Counted from the stretch's first letter, positions 39,415 through 53,260 are shown. The stretch is 64,000 nt of DNA from Lanius collurio (GCA_020086605.1 JACBWW010000008.1:13500431-13564430), one strand, 5' to 3'. The notes: generated from the letters alone by a model not told the origin. Numbers and translations: made by a program.

Positions 39415-40733
39415 GTAAGAGGCAGCTTCTGAACCTCCTGAGTGATGGTTTCATGGGTGGGTTAAGCAGCTATCCAAGTGCTTGGATAGGAATAGCATCT
39501 CCTTGTGCAAGGCCCATCCTGTCACAGTCTCTCAGCTGACAGTTCTTTGTGGAGCTGTACAGAAGAATATGATGTCAAATGTCCCATTTGAGAAATGTGT
39601 TTTCAGAGGGTTGAGCCCCAGTACCCTACTATGTACCACTTGCAGCACAGATAGGTACTGGCACTCTGCCTACTCCACAGTGCTTTTGAGCAGGAGGGCT
39701 AGGCCAGCCTAGAAGCAAAATCATTACCAAATAAATTCAAATTAATTTTTTCTTTTTTGTTCGTGAGTTTTTCATAAAAGGGCATAGGTAAGTCCATCCA
39801 AGAATTAAATGCAGCAACCAGTTCTCATGAGACAGGAAAGCAGCTTGTGCACACTGGCCACACAGTACTGCTGTGTGTGCCCTGCAGAGAGGTGCTAAGA
39901 AAATCCTTTCAACAGTAAAATGCTCATCTGAATATCCCTTTGCATGTTTGTTATGTTCTACATTACACAGAATGGTTGCTTTTATGGAATCATAAGCATT
40001 AATAATAATGTTTTTATGTATCATCTTAATTGTAAAAATTATTGTGGACCCTATGACCAGCAGCAGGTTGTTTTGTTTTTTATATTGTATCCATTTCCTT
40101 TAATTGGATTTTCTTTTGATCTTGTCTATTCATCTATTGTTACAAGATTCAATACTCTTGCACCCACTGAATAGCATGTGTTGTTTTCCAACCAGAGATC
40201 TTCTGGATGTGATGAATGGATATATAATATGACAATTTATGAGTAGCCTGTTGGAAATCTAAGTATTGTTTGTGAAGGGATGATACAGAGATATGCACTT
40301 CACAGATCCATCTTGTCAAAAGGGATCCGTGCTCAGCATCTCCTAAAATCTGTTTGATTTATTTCAGTGCCTATTAGTACCTGTATTCCTTCTAAAGGTT
40401 TCACTGCCTTTAGTTTCTGATGTTGTAGTGACTAGAGATATAATTACTGTTCAGATGCATAATTGATGAAGCCTTTTATTTAATAACATCAGTCTCATAA
40501 CATAGCAGTGGTGCCACGTGTCAGAATTGCACCTTCAAGATCTGTACAGCTAAGTCACTTTTCTTTCTCTCTAGGGCCAAAAGGACCCCTTCCTGGTTGA
40601 TAAAATTATGAATGACCTGGACTCCAATAAGGACAATGAAGTGGATTTTAATGAATTTGTCATTCTGGTTGCTACTTTGACTGTGGCATGTAATGATTTC
40701 TTTGAAGAACAGCTAAAGGAAGAGGGATTTTAA
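39274..40733 (+). CDS. S100Z: S100 calcium-binding protein Z (coding exons 39274-39414 and 40575-40733)
   Basis: Small dimeric EF-hand calcium sensor of the S100 family. The two coding exons join in phase 0 to give 99 residues, the same length as human S100Z. Residues 1-47 hold helix I, the S100-type pseudo EF-hand loop ([14 protein letters not shown]) and helix II. Residues 48-99 hold the hinge, a canonical EF loop D63-S-N65-K-D67-N-E69-V-D71-F-N-E74 and helix IV ([11 protein letters not shown]). The C-terminus is EEGF. The split between the two EF-hands is the standard S100 gene structure. The ATG has A at -3, and 17 bases of 5' UTR lie in the same exon after the acceptor CCCCACAG at 39256. 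At least one upstream non-coding exon must exist and was not identified. The [12 protein letters not shown] start and [10 protein letters not shown] loop favour S100Z over other S100 paralogues. Confidence 0.96.
40575..40733 (+). CDS. S100Z: S100Z last coding exon (canonical EF-hand)
   Basis: Acceptor TTTCTCTCTAG, then 52 codons and TAA at 40731-40733. It contains the complete 12-residue EF loop at protein residues 63-74 with all liganding positions filled, so calcium binding should be intact. The intron between the coding exons is 1160 bases. Confidence 0.95.
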   Translation, partial: GQKDPFLVDKIMNDLDSNKDNEVDFNEFVILVATLTVACNDFFEEQLKEEGF

Positions 40734-41884
40734 AAATCCTCGATGTAATCAATCTCCTGCCCACGAATGCAAGCAAAACATGCCTAGTTAGGTAGTCCTC
40801 ACTGGTGTTTAGTGAATGCAAACCATCATTCCTCCAGCTGTTACTGCTGTGAGACATTTATGGAGTTGATCAGCAGCTGGTGTAAGCTGGTCCACAGCCA
40901 GCTTACATTACTTGAGATCTGGCTTTTAATATTTCCAGTCTTTGCGCTCCATGCATCTGTAACATGCCTTTATCAGTTGCCCAGGTCAAGGGCTCGGGGT
41001 GATAGATCATTTGGCAGGAGTTGAGACTTCTATTTCTTAAATGTCAGTGGAAAGTAAAAGGCATGGGAATGTTACTTATATACTTTCTGGATGGAAAAAA
41101 TTGGAATGAGACATAAAACTTGCAATTTATTTTTCAGTCATTTTATAATAATCTCATTTTACAGCTCAAAACCAACCAGTTCTTTTTAGCTCAGCTCTGC
41201 TTATTCTAAAATGTTTTTTAGATGCTGCTTCCCACATTCATATTTCAGATGTGGTCACAGGTGTCTCTTGCTGCCTGAGCATACAATACTGCTTGCCATT
41301 GTTACAGGTTCATTTCCCCTATGTCCCCAGCTTCAGTTTTGTTGTGTTGGCATTACTGCATCCCAGTCGTCAACTTCTTCACTCGGCATAAATTAATTTA
41401 TTCATATGATAAATTATTCAAATGCATAGAAGATTTTGTCAGCAAATTGCTCAGAGGACTGATGGAGGACTGGGTCTTTGGGGGAAACATGTAAATGCCT
41501 TCTGCTTTCACTCCTCTGGCATAGTTAAAAGGAGGTCTTTTAGAGGACTACTTGTGGAAGATTTAATTAGATGGAATTCCGGGGTAAAACTTTGTAATGT
41601 GAGTCATCTCATAGAAAAATGATGATTTCATCTTACATTGATCCACCCCGTCGAAGCAGAGGTTCCCTGGACCCCATGGCAAGGCAAAGAGAGAGCAGGA
41701 CAACCCCCTTCCAGTGTTAGCTTGCTCTTGGGTTGAATTAAGAGTATTTACACACTCCTGTTTGATTTAAGCCTACTTCTGAAGCCCTGAAAATCCTCAG
41801 TGGCAGGATATTGTGGCTTTTTTTCCTGCATGGAGAGCTCTCTTATTTCCTTGTAATTCTGTTGGTAACTCAAACTATAATAAA
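40734..41884 (+). other. S100Z: Probable S100Z 3' UTR with poly(A) signal at 41879
   Basis: Non-coding sequence after the S100Z stop with no identified repeat. An AATAAA hexamer at 41879-41884 is the first clear poly(A) signal I noted downstream. The length (about 1.15 kb) is plausible, but the end is inferred only from the hexamer. Confidence 0.4.
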
Positions 41885-44800
41885 GGGCATCTGAATTAAA
41901 AGATGACTCTCTGTTTGTGTAAGAGGTTATTAAAAAAACACTCCTTGATAAAGATATGCCCTGCTAGGCAACATTCAAGGAATATAGTTCACTTGTCTCT
42001 CCTTCTCAGACCTCCAAACATCATTCAGTAAAATGTACAATTGTATAAAATTATATATGATTAAGAATATGTAATCAATTACAAGCAGGGGATTCTAAAG
42101 AGTGTAACGAGGGGCAGACATCATCCTAAGAAAGGAGCCACCACCAAATGGTGTTATACCAGAAAAAAAAAAAGCAAACTTTGCAATGGTGACAAAGCCA
42201 CAGCATGCTTTAACTCTTCAGTGACAAAATTATACATGATTCACAAAATATCTTCTAGACCAACACGGCAGAAAGTATGAAAGTAAAACTGGCAACAACT
42301 GGATGACTTCTTGTCCCCTTTAATGTGATGCACCTCAATATCATTGCAAGAGTTGGACCAGGGTGGCAAAAGTATCAGCCAGAAACCTATGACTGTTTTT
42401 ATGGTTTCTCATGACTCTCAGACTGTTGCTAGCCTCTAAGCCTTTCGCTGTCCTCCCAGGGGAAGTGAAAGAGCAGTCTAAAGCTTCAACTCCAAGCTAA
42501 AGGAATAAGATTATGCCAGTAAAAACCAGTTTCTTCTTCATAACATTTGAGCAAGAAGCTTTTTGGAAAGAAGCTCCAGAAAGTTCATAAACTCTCTGCC
42601 TATCCCTGATGAGCCCTTGGACATGTAGCAGCCCATGTGCATAGCAGAATTATGCTAGGTCACAGCTGCAACAATGTGCCCTGGAGTCAGGCAGCAAGAG
42701 TCATTGCTGTGACAGAGAGGGCCAGTGGGGCCATCTCATCTGAATTTACTAGGGATTTGGTGCATCCTAATTCCTCTGTGGAAGGGGCTTCCTTGCACAT
42801 GAGCTGTGGGTGAATCAGAGGAGAATGACTCAAATGATCTTTTTTTCCAATGAAGTTTTATAAAACCCTGTAAATCACTGATTTTGGCTTGTCTTATTAG
42901 GTGTTTCTTGTTGCTGTTTTAACTTGTTTTTCTTGTTGCAAGGGCAAATTTTAAACTCGGTCAGTTTTAAAGAAGAATCCTTTTCGTACAAAGACTGGAA
43001 ACCAAGCAGAAAAGTAAGAAAATGCACAAAACACATTCAAAAGCTGAAGCCCACAAAGCCTTTGTGCAATGTGGGGCCCTGGGGTAAGACTCACCACCCT
43101 ATTCTTGGGTTAACTGTGGGCTGACCCACTGCACCAGCGGCCCTCTCCCACTCCTCTCCTGCAGGGGCCAACTAATGTTCCAGTAGTAGACATCACTGCT
43201 AAGCAATATACATGAAGATCACCTGAAAGTTTTGGATTGCTTCTGAACCAGAAAAATCTGTGAGCAATTCTCTGTTCTGTGAGCACTCCTTAGGAAGGAA
43301 AATGGCACTGAAGCCACTTATATTGGCTGTGCATGATGGTACGTACAAGGCCAACCTCATTATGAACATTATGTCCCAAAGATGTGAACATTTTGGGTTT
43401 TCCTTTTCTCAGAAGGGAAAAACGTCTCCTTCAAACCTGAAGGCAGGATGTTCTTCTCACTGTTTGCTGACATTTTCCTGCTGACTTCAGGTCTTTCTGT
43501 AGTTCATGAATCTAGGAAGCACTATGAAGTTTTACATGTAAATCAAGCTTGCTGTGTGGCTTTCTCCAGAGTTTCTCAACTTTAGTAATAATGTCTAATT
43601 ACAGACATTTTTTCCATTTGTTTTATCAGGCTGTCTGAAAAATCTATTGAAGAAAATTGAACACCACGGTATGGCCTAATATTTTTAAGTTACATCAAAG
43701 ACCAATAAAAAATACAACAATGCCAGACAAGATCTTCTCTGTATATTGAGGAATTGCTTTGCTTGACATCTAAAGAGCAGATGTGCAGAAGATAAATTCC
43801 ATTATCTCGAAAGCCTCGGCCTCTGCCATTTACTTTTATTTCAGTTCAAAAGACACTCGAAGTGCCAATGAAGCTGGCTACACAAAGCTTGATGCATTAT
43901 CTGTTAGTAAATTTATAAATTCTACAGTTTTGTTATCCAACTGCCAATCCCAAGTATATGACACCACCATGAAGACAAGGGGTTTGTAATGGAGCTGTGC
44001 CTCACCAGTTAGGTCCAGCAGTAAGGCAACACCTTTCCCACTCTTCGATGGAAGGTGTGGAAGTGCAATGGGATAATAATCTTCTACACCATATGTTTCT
44101 CCCTGTAAAGGTGAGAGACAAAGTTGCCTGGGGTTGTAGGAAAGGAGAGAGAAGTGACTCCAGAAGACCCCAGCAGAACAGGTGACATTTCCAGTAGCCA
44201 GCAACATCATTAATTGCTGTCTACCAATTGTAGCAATGCAGGTCCACCCCACATCCCTCAGCCACCCAAGGTAGACCCTTTTTCAGGCTCCATGCTACAG
44301 CACAAAGCAGAGTGTGGCCAGGAGAAAAACTCTCAGGGAGAGCCCAGAGTCCATCATACCAGCTCAGCAGCACACATTAAAGATCCAGTTCCTCTCTGAT
44401 AACAGCCTTGAAAAGGTTGGGTAAAAGGTCGCATACAAAACTTGTATCTGAAATCAGATTAATCTATATAAAGATTTTGACTGGCAGGAAGATTTAGATT
44501 TAGATTAAGATTTAGACTGTGATGTGACACCATGCACATGTCTAAAAAGGGCTTTGATTGGCAGGCCAACAATTATTACATGTGTCTTTAGGGATAATTA
44601 AGTCTGTTGAATAGCTCTGTATAATGTGAAGAAAAAAAGGGGTCACATTTTCAATTTTATCTTTCTTGTGCCACATGATATGGCATGAGAGAGAACGTTT
44701 AATTTGTGATCTGGAAATCCATTTTTGAAATGTTTTCTGTCCACATCCTTTCCTCTGAGTTGGAGTATGGTGGGCTACAGGTCCTGGGCAGCCATCAAAG

Positions 44801-47800
44801 AGAGCACATGAATGAACTTCAGCAGAAATATTTTCAAAAAAAGAAACACCAAAAAACTTGTCCTTTTTAAATACCAACTCTCAGCCACCTGCACTCAGTT
44901 GTGTATAAGGGGCAACTCCCAAGGAAGAGAACTGCAGCTGCATCCACTTATTTTGCCCTTGCAAGTAGATTCTCAGCTGATGTAAAATGACAGAGCCTAT
45001 TGCACTTAGTGGCATAATTTTGCAGCAGCTGAGAACATGTGCTTGAGACTCTAAATTAGCCTTCAATGGAAAGCTGTGTTTCTGTAAGCTGGTTGGCTAA
45101 ATAAGGACATGTCTGTAAAACTGCAAATATTGCAACAAGACAGCTAAGGGGAAGACAGAAGGAGTAGTTGCTCAGAACCCAGGTCTTTGGGGGAAAATCA
45201 GTGGAAAATATTTCTGTTACACGTTTGCTTTAAATTCTAAGCTGTCCTCTCAGGTCCTGTTTGACTGCATGAGCTGCAGAGCAACTATCACAGTATAGCT
45301 TTCAAATATCTGCAGTGGGCTCTGCCCTAAACTCTGTGTATTGCTTTGGCTTTACATTCCCAGCAGTTGCATGAACTCAGAAAAGCACTACAAAATAAAG
45401 CTATAGCAGGAAAAAGATCTGTGGGTAGAACAAGTTATAAAAGGCAGAAAAGCAACTGACCCACCTTGAGCACTACTTAACATTAGTTTTTGGGAGTTGA
45501 GAATGCTACAGAAAGATGTGAAATCCTCATCTCTGGCTGGGGACATCAAGCAGCAGGAGCAAACAGACCCCTGTAGCTGAGCAAATTGTCTGGATGAGAC
45601 ATTGGGCTGGAGAGTTCCATCTCATTGAACTATTGATGCCTTGGGTAGGTGAAAGCAAAACTATTTTTGTCATTGTACTAGTGATATAATTCTGCAGTTT
45701 TCATTTGGGGGAGGGTTTTTTTTGTCATTTTTGGTGCCTTAGGAGTTGTATAGCAAGAAGGAGAACAGTTTATGTTTGAAATGAAAAAGTCCATTATTGC
45801 ACTTAAGGTAAAGATGCTCTGTGACATTTCTATCAAAGTTGAAGCTGCCTTTAGACTTCAGAAGGTAAAAAAATGCTGACCAGGTGACCTCAAGGTCCTT
45901 CAACTTATGGATTTTTGCACTGACACAAGATATTCCTGTACTTTCACCTAAAAGCATTTGGAGCCTAACTGATCAAATTGGCATTGTGGGCTTCCCAGTT
46001 GCTGGGGATAACTGATAAGGAATCACATGCATGAAAAATAAAGGACTACACAGAGGGAGTAGTTGAAAAGATAAATATACCATTATGTTGGGTACGCTGA
46101 CATCTCTTATCTGACTCATACTGACTGCTTGAATTGTGTAACAATTCACAGTGTTTCTGAGGCTGGGTCCGTTACTGTGATGTCTAACACTACCAGAATT
46201 GTGTTGAATTACAGTTTCCTCCCAGATGAGAAAGATTCAGTCAAAGACAGTCACTTCAGCTAAGAAATACTTGTCCTTCTTGGAAAAAAAAAATCTTAAA
46301 ATATCAATAATGAAAGTGGTATTTTGTCAAAGATAGAGTTTGTACTTCACAGATCAAACACATTTTGGAACACAATACATGTAAATACAGAGATTGCCCA
46401 ACACATCTGATATTATATTCTGTGTAATAAACTGGCTCAGCATAGAAAACAAAGTGACGAATGTTCTAGTAGCTGCAAGCTGAACAGGAAATTTGGGAGA
46501 GGAGGAACAGGGGCCACTGGGAGAAAGTTGCAGCTGTGGGAAAGGAGACCTAGAACAGGACGTAACCTGGGCCATGAGGGTTGCACTTCCAAGCAAAGCT
46601 TAGATGCAGTAACTGTGCCATGTTTTGGAAAAGAGACTGTTCTTCTGCAAGGGCACTGGTACTGATCAGAGTAGCTGCTACAGCTGGCAAAGGCAAGTAT
46701 GATCAGATGGAAGAGGCTTCCTGGGAGTCATGCTGACACATGCGTGCATCTCTGGTGTTGAGGCCTTCCTGCAACAATCCTTGAGGGCTGAGCTTCTGCA
46801 CAGAGGATCCACAGAGGAGAAAGGTCCGTGCTAAAATGAAACAGTTCAACAAACCTCCAGCACCTCTCCTAACACCAGAGTGACGGCATGTGCCTTTGCC
46901 AGTTGCTCATTCTCATATCTCTTTCTCCTTCCTGGGAAAAAAACTTTTCTCCCTCTTCTTGGCCCTGGCTGCTTTGTGTAGATGCTGGTTGAGTCACAGG
47001 CAGAGCTTGTAGTGATAACCGCCCTCAGGGTAATCTCGGTGTCTGAATATAATGTTTGCTTGATTATTTGTAACCTGCTAAACTGCGAGTTTCACAGTCC
47101 TTGCTTTTAGACAATGCCATAAATAGAGTTAATGCAACACTTATCATCAAGCCTGCATGATGCTGATAGGCTTTCAGTTCATAAATCACATGTGTTTGTC
47201 ATCTCTCTGAGCTGCTTAACATGACAAATCACACCATCTCTTGTGTCAAACTGCCCAGAGTTAACAAGCTACACTTACTTCACCTTATGGAAAGTTCAGC
47301 TCTATTTAAAGCCAATTTAGACACAAAGAAAGAAGTAATAGAAGTGATGTTACAGAGAGATGTATGGTGAGGCTTGGAAGAGGCTTTTCATACCCAGCAC
47401 AAAGCTGAGGCAGAGAGGTAGCAACAGAAATCAGTGATGGAGGTTTCCCACTGAATACAGACAGAGGAGTCCTAGGCTCAGGTTGGATCACGGACTGTCG
47501 GGACGCCTGTGTGACCCCAAAACAAACACAAGAGTAAAGGATTGGAGCACAAAATGTTATCTCAGACTGTGTTTCTGCCACTGGAAATACTCTCCTTCAG
47601 CTATCATTGCAATTCTGATTGGGTTCTTGCAAAAAGGACGTATCCAACCATTGACAGGGCCAATTTACTTACTTTAGTCATGCTGAATTACATCTTTCCT
47701 ATGGTATGTCCACAGTCCAGGTGCTTACACAGTGTTTCCAGTAGTTGGCTGAGGCATTTTGTAGAATAGGCAGTTATTCATTGCTAACTGCCATGGCATC

Positions 47801-50800
47801 AAACTCATTTCTCATACAATCTCAGAAAGAGTTCCTAAATGTAGTTATGACCACAGGCCCCATTAGCATCCTGAATGCAGTCACACTGTGGGCCCTCTAG
47901 ACAATGGAGCACTAAACTCCACTTTTATATTCCCAGGTCTATGCTCTGGGTTGCCTCCCAGCTGGATGTCAGGCAGGGCAGTGACCTTTGTAATGGGATG
48001 TCATAGTGAATGGATGTGCCAGGTATTTCGATAATTTGCTGTTATCAAGAATGGTAACATGAAGCATGGTGTAACTTCTTAGTGTAGGGAAGACTGATGG
48101 ACACTATGGGATGTGGCCGCTAAGTTCCTCACGATTATAGTGAAGTCTTCAGTAATGATTTGTGACTGCTAAGTATGCATAAAGTTATCCCAGTGTTTTC
48201 TGTGGTGACATAAGGTATGAGGGAATTGGGCCAGGAGCAGGAGCTCCTTACGTGTTTGTCTTCGTGTCAGACAGAGTTTGAACCGAAGTCTTGTGCACAT
48301 CTGTATCAAGGACATGGTTTCCTAATCGCCTTCAGGACTGTGATTTGCTGTGCAATATTCCCCTTGCTTTCTTTTCTGTGGTGTTATTTCAAAGCAGTGA
48401 GTTATTGCGATTTAGCAAAGACGGGACAAAAAACTTAGCCTTTGCTGTAGCATATGTGACACTTTAGAGCCACTAGATTTCTTTCTCACCTTAATCTGGG
48501 CTAATCAATCCCATTGTTCAGAAACAATATACTGAAGGATTCACAAACAGTTGAACATGTACATTAAACTACAAATGATGTATGGCAATCTTTACTCTTC
48601 AAAGACATAGACATTGATATGAGACCTGCAGCCACTTGATAAAAAGACAGGAATGACTAGTAGTACACCTCCCAGACGCCATGAAGGAAATGAAAAGCTA
48701 ATCCCTGAATGAATTCTCAGTTACAGTGGGAAAGAGCACAAGGCAAATAAATGTAGCTCAGCACAATGTTTAGCAGCTGACATTAAATGAAGTGTAAAGT
48801 CCAGTCAGATGTCTCACACTGTGCATGACCCCATATGGCATCTCTTCAGCCAGCTCCGAGCAGTAGTGAGAGATCAGCATGAACAGCTGAGGACAGAGTG
48901 CCTGGGGCAGGACCGCTCCTCTTCCCTGCAATTGCACTGCAGTCTCGCTGCTGCTCCTCTCAGATCAAGAAACCACCAGTCACAGACAAGCAGAGGAGTC
49001 TCCATGGGATACGCAGCAGCCAGGCTGAGCCCTGTGGTGTGGAGTCAGAGCTTGATTTGGATTGTGTCTATACAGGAAATATTAACTCATGTTTAAGGTT
49101 CCAGTGCTAGAGAGAGGTTTGCTCTGCTCCAGCTGCTTGTTCCAGAAGTCAGGCTGCAGCTGAGGGGTAAGAAGAACTGTATTAATAAGCTGGGGACCCA
49201 AGCAACCGTTTTGGAGAGCAGAAAGGGTTCTTAACACCTGGCCACTCCTTGCCACAAGGAGGGATCCCTAAGGAGTGTCTGTAGCTCAAGCGCTTCTCGC
49301 TAAGAAATCTCACTACCGAGCACTTCATGCATATTCTTCCTGCAATAACTACTTTTACTTTTAAGGAGAAGAAACTGCTTTTACTTCCTGAATTATAGGA
49401 CAGAGCATGATTTGATCACCATGGGGGTAGGTAAATGGAGCTTATTTCACTACCATCTTTATTCAGCTTTATTTTCTCCACTTCTTACCATAGCTGAGAT
49501 CTCTTCTTTGCTATAATAGCTGACAAGACATCTACAAGCTTTGAACACTAGTGGGGCAGGCAGGTACTCCAAAGCACGCTCCTGAAAAGCCCATCCATGA
49601 ACACCACTTTAACAGCCCAAAGCTCTGCAAAGGCTAGGGTGCCTAAACAATGCCATCCTGAGCTGCAGCAGAGCAGAGTGATGTCCTGCACTCAGCCCAA
49701 ACTCTCACCAGCACCATGGCTCCCCATCGTTTCTGCCAGGGAAAGGGGCTACTCCCAGGGTAAGTTACAGTTGTTAGCAGATCAAGGTGACAGTCAACTG
49801 GATTATTTAGCCTATGGCAGGGTGTTACTGAGGAACACATTTTACTATGTTAAACAATTTGATATCAACAAAAAATTTTGTCCTTCAGGGTGTTATCATG
49901 ACTCAACTCCATGGAAGAAAAATTACAATCTCATTTGCCAAGGGTTTGTATCACATTGAAGGTGCTTTTCCCTTCTGAAATGCTGCAAGGGTGTTTTGAA
50001 CCCAGTTCAAAGTGATTTTTCTTTGCTTTGTTAGTCACATCCTCATCTCCTGAAAATCTCAGTTTCTGCAAGTGACTTTTAACAAAAGCAGTGCTGCAGC
50101 AGGCAAAGGGAGGGTAGAGGGGAAGTGGACTTGTGAGACACTCTGAGGAGACAGCAGAACTGAGTGAGAAGACGGCCTCCCATCCTCTCTCACCCTCTGA
50201 CAGCTGGGATGCAGGGCTAGGAGATTAACCCCTCTTTCCCCTTCAACTTGTCCCTTTTGGGGATCTACCTGCTTGAGCACTACCAGAGGCAGCAGAGCCC
50301 CAGCCAGCAGAAGCAGCTGCATCTCTTTGCATGTGATTCCCTATCCCTTCCCAAATACTTGCCTTCCCCAAGCATTAGAGCTGCACAAAGGAAAGCATAT
50401 GACACTGGGGGCTGTGAACAACCCTGTGTTTGAAGACACAGAGAGTTACCCAGGCACTGGGAGGCTGGTCAGGATGTCATCATGCTTCATCAGCTCTTGC
50501 TGAGTCCAGCGCTGAAAAGTGGAAAAAACCCCCCAACTTGACACCTCTGTTAAAATTAAGTTCCACATCAACAGCAAAGTTGCTTTTGCACCAACATTAC
50601 ACAGAATATTTGTACACTCAAAACAAAGTCCTACAGGGGTTGCATGGGAATTTCAAAGTCTCCATAGGCCCTGTTTGAGCAATAAATTACAACAGATATG
50701 GAGGTGGCTCCTATCCTCCTTTCCACCACCTTGTTTATTGGAGAAGGACAGTGCCCTCACTTCCTCTGCCAGGATGTCCTCCAGACTGTAGGTCTTCCTG

Positions 50801-51099
50801 CTTTTCTGAGCATCTCCACTTGTGAATTTTATGCTAAGCCCAGATCTCAGCTATTCACAGGCAAGGGTTTAAACTATGCTGACATCACTGTTGGTATGTT
50901 TCATTCTGAGTAGACCACCTCACATCTGGTTTAATAGAGTCATAATAATTTAGCTGCAGTGCCATGTGTCCTTCACTCGTTTTTGGAGTTGAATTCTGAA
51001 ATCTGAAATCTTCAGTAACAAATTCACTCAATCAAACACTCTCTCTCCTTCACTGAAGATCTTCAAGGACTCACAGTAAGACAATGTCCCAGTCTGACC
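41885..51099. other. Intergenic DNA between S100Z and CRHBP
   Basis: No exon or RNA gene recognised. It holds an 11-base A run near 42162 and a short tandem TTAGAT array at about 44491-44516. Short open frames (for example on the minus strand at 44542-44877) match no family I know. Confidence 0.5.
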
Positions 51100-51700
51100 A
51101 TTCAGGAGGTACTCAGGCAGTCACACTCCCACCATCAGCGACTTTGACTGCTGGCACCAGAGCCCCTTCACAGCGGGCAGCTTCACTGAGCCAAGGGGTC
51201 CCCACTCAACTCCCCACACATCCCACACTCACACAGGCAGACTAGCTTTCCTCACCAGTTCAACCCCAGGTTTCCCACAGCAGAGCCTCAGATTTCTGTC
51301 TCCTGGAAGTAATTTTATAATGGTGCAGCAACAGAATGAAAACCTTGAGCTGGTGCCTCCAGAGAGGGACCCTGAACAATGGAACACCTGGGCTTTTATA
51401 TCCTCACAGCCTATGTATGTGAACATTTGTGATCTTCCAGCTGATTCCTCAACTCTTGCTGTGTCTCCGAGTGTCTGGTGACCTGGTTGGTGCCACCGGT
51501 CCCTGGGTCTTCTGAAATTCAAAAGGCCAGCAGTTCACAGTCTCTTGCCTTGGGTTCAGACTCCTGCCCCGAGAAGCTCAATTTGCAGCTCCCACTGCAG
51601 CTGCACACTGATCTCCCTGCACTGAATATTCCTCAACACTCAGCATCTGAGGTCTAGGCTGGGGGCTGGCAGGGCAAACTGGGATACTGCAGCCAGAATT
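51100..51700 (-). mobile_element. Candidate endogenous-retrovirus LTR (TATA-bearing)
   Basis: Read on the minus strand this looks like an LTR: a U3-like block, then GGATATAAAAGCCCAGG (TATA at about 51390-51400), CAGGGTCCCTCTCTGGAGG at the expected start position, and a degenerate poly(A) signal ATTATAAAAT about 80 bases on. No TG..CA boundary or flanking viral gene was found, so it would be a solo LTR if real. It is assigned by architecture only. Confidence 0.35.
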
Positions 51701-53155
51701 TGGGTTCTGCAAAAATGTCTCTAAGGGGGGAGAGTGGAGGGGTCAAGCTATGATTTTAACCTTATCAAACTCTTTAGATGGTGAGCAAAAGAATAACAAG
51801 TAAGGCTGGGCTCCTCTGCAGCTCCTTCTGATCCTGATGGTCTCCAAGGCATCTCTCACCTCCCTGATTAAACTTCCACCCATCCTCTAATTCAAACTAG
51901 CACTGAATCCTGCAGTTTTCCAGCAAAGCTTGTGATTCCCAAGGAACTTCAATGGATTTCAGGTTACAAACTCCCTCATATAATCTTCTGATAATCCTTG
52001 ACTAAAATGACAGTGTTTAAACAACTCAAGCACATGAGGAGAATCAATTCAGTCTCAGTTCATGCAATGATTAATTATTCATTTCTACAAAGCAGTTTTA
52101 CCAACATTTGAATCCAACCTGATGCCAAAGTTCAAAAATAATGTTTTCCATTTCCTCTGTAATTTTTTTTCTCAAAAAATCACAGAAGTTCCATGCAGAT
52201 ATGAAACAGTATTATAGTTTACAATAAGGCAAACAGATAAGAATAAGGTCAGAGCCACAGGTGTGTAGACAGAATAATTTATTTGTTCGTTTTTCAACCA
52301 ACGAATTGTGTGAAGCAGCAAGCAAATGTTTCTGATGTTTATAAATCCTTCCAATGAAATCAGGAGCAACAAACTTTTTTACTAGTCTTGCTCATATTAT
52401 TTCTAAGTTTTGTTGAACCAAAGTGACATATAACATGAAAGCATAGAGCAAAAGGATACATTAGCAAGAAACCTGAGGTGGGGAAACGGTAGTCACCCTC
52501 TGTAGAGTATTGGTGGTTCATCCTGGTCAGGGGAAAACAAGGATATACCCACATCTAACACCTCTGCTGAGTTCCTGATTTTTAGTATTCTGAAGAGTTA
52601 TGAATTTTCACTCACAGGTTCAACTTTTAAAGATCTCAGAATTCCCTTGAGGATCAAGGCTGAAGCAGTATCAGGAGTCCTGTGATGAATATGCCCTTGG
52701 AACACCAAATTTTCCTAATTTCTGTATGATAGCTGTTTCTGGTGGGGAGAGCTGTCTGGTTTTGCCTGTGTACTTGCTGTAGAGCCCTGGAGGGATGCTG
52801 GCACCGGCTGCAAGCCTGCCTTGGGACGCAGGAGTCCCCACACAGGCCTGGCCAGCAGGAAGCACCTGGCACAGGCAGTGAAGAGAGCCGCGTGTCCCAC
52901 AGCAGCAGAAGGGAGGCAGAAAGCCCTGCAGGTCCGAAATACCCCGGGACTGCCCCGGGAGGGTGGAGAGTTGCGCCTCGTCGCTCACTTCGAGGTAACT
53001 GGAAATAAACACTGCATGAGTGCACCCTTTTGCACGGGGATGGACTCTCTTCCCCAAGGTTGTCAGCTTTTCCACCAGACAGATTAGAAGGAAAGACATC
53101 TGCCGGAGAGGGGAATTCAACCGTCTTGAAAATTTGTGGCTGCAATTTGGACCCT
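51701..53155. other. CRHBP upstream region
   Basis: No gene recognised. The last 400 bases before the promoter are more GC-rich, which produces long but unsupported open frames on both strands (minus 52654-53145, plus 53030-53449). Confidence 0.5.
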
Positions 53156-53260
53156 CGTCATGCCCACGTACTGTGTCACTGCGAGAGGAATTCAGTTACC
53201 ATGGGTTACCCTATCAGTACGGGGACCAAGTGCCTCCCCTCCCAACAGCTCTATAAAAAG
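53156..53260 (+). promoter_or_regulatory. CRHBP: CRHBP core promoter with TATA box (53252-53258) and CRE half-site (53156-53160)
   Basis: TATAAAAAG starts at 53252, about 105 bases before the start codon, implying transcription start near 53280 and a 5' UTR of roughly 75-80 bases. A CGTCA half-site begins at 53156, about 125 bases upstream of that predicted start. I recall a functional cAMP element mapped near -127 in the rodent gene, so the spacing fits, but only the half-site is visible. Confidence is higher for the TATA box than for the CRE. Confidence 0.7.

Noticed and set aside
39470..39489. 9-bp inverted repeat just after the S100Z donor
   Set aside because: A two-base loop makes a stable RNA hairpin unlikely in this form, and there is no sign of function.
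44491..44516. Telomere-like TTAGAT repeats
   Set aside because: Only about three to four imperfect units and not TTAGGG; too short to call an interstitial telomere.
52654..53145. 163-codon minus-strand open frame upstream of CRHBP
   Set aside because: GC-rich shadow with two overlapping frames open at once, no domain, and no splice or promoter logic.
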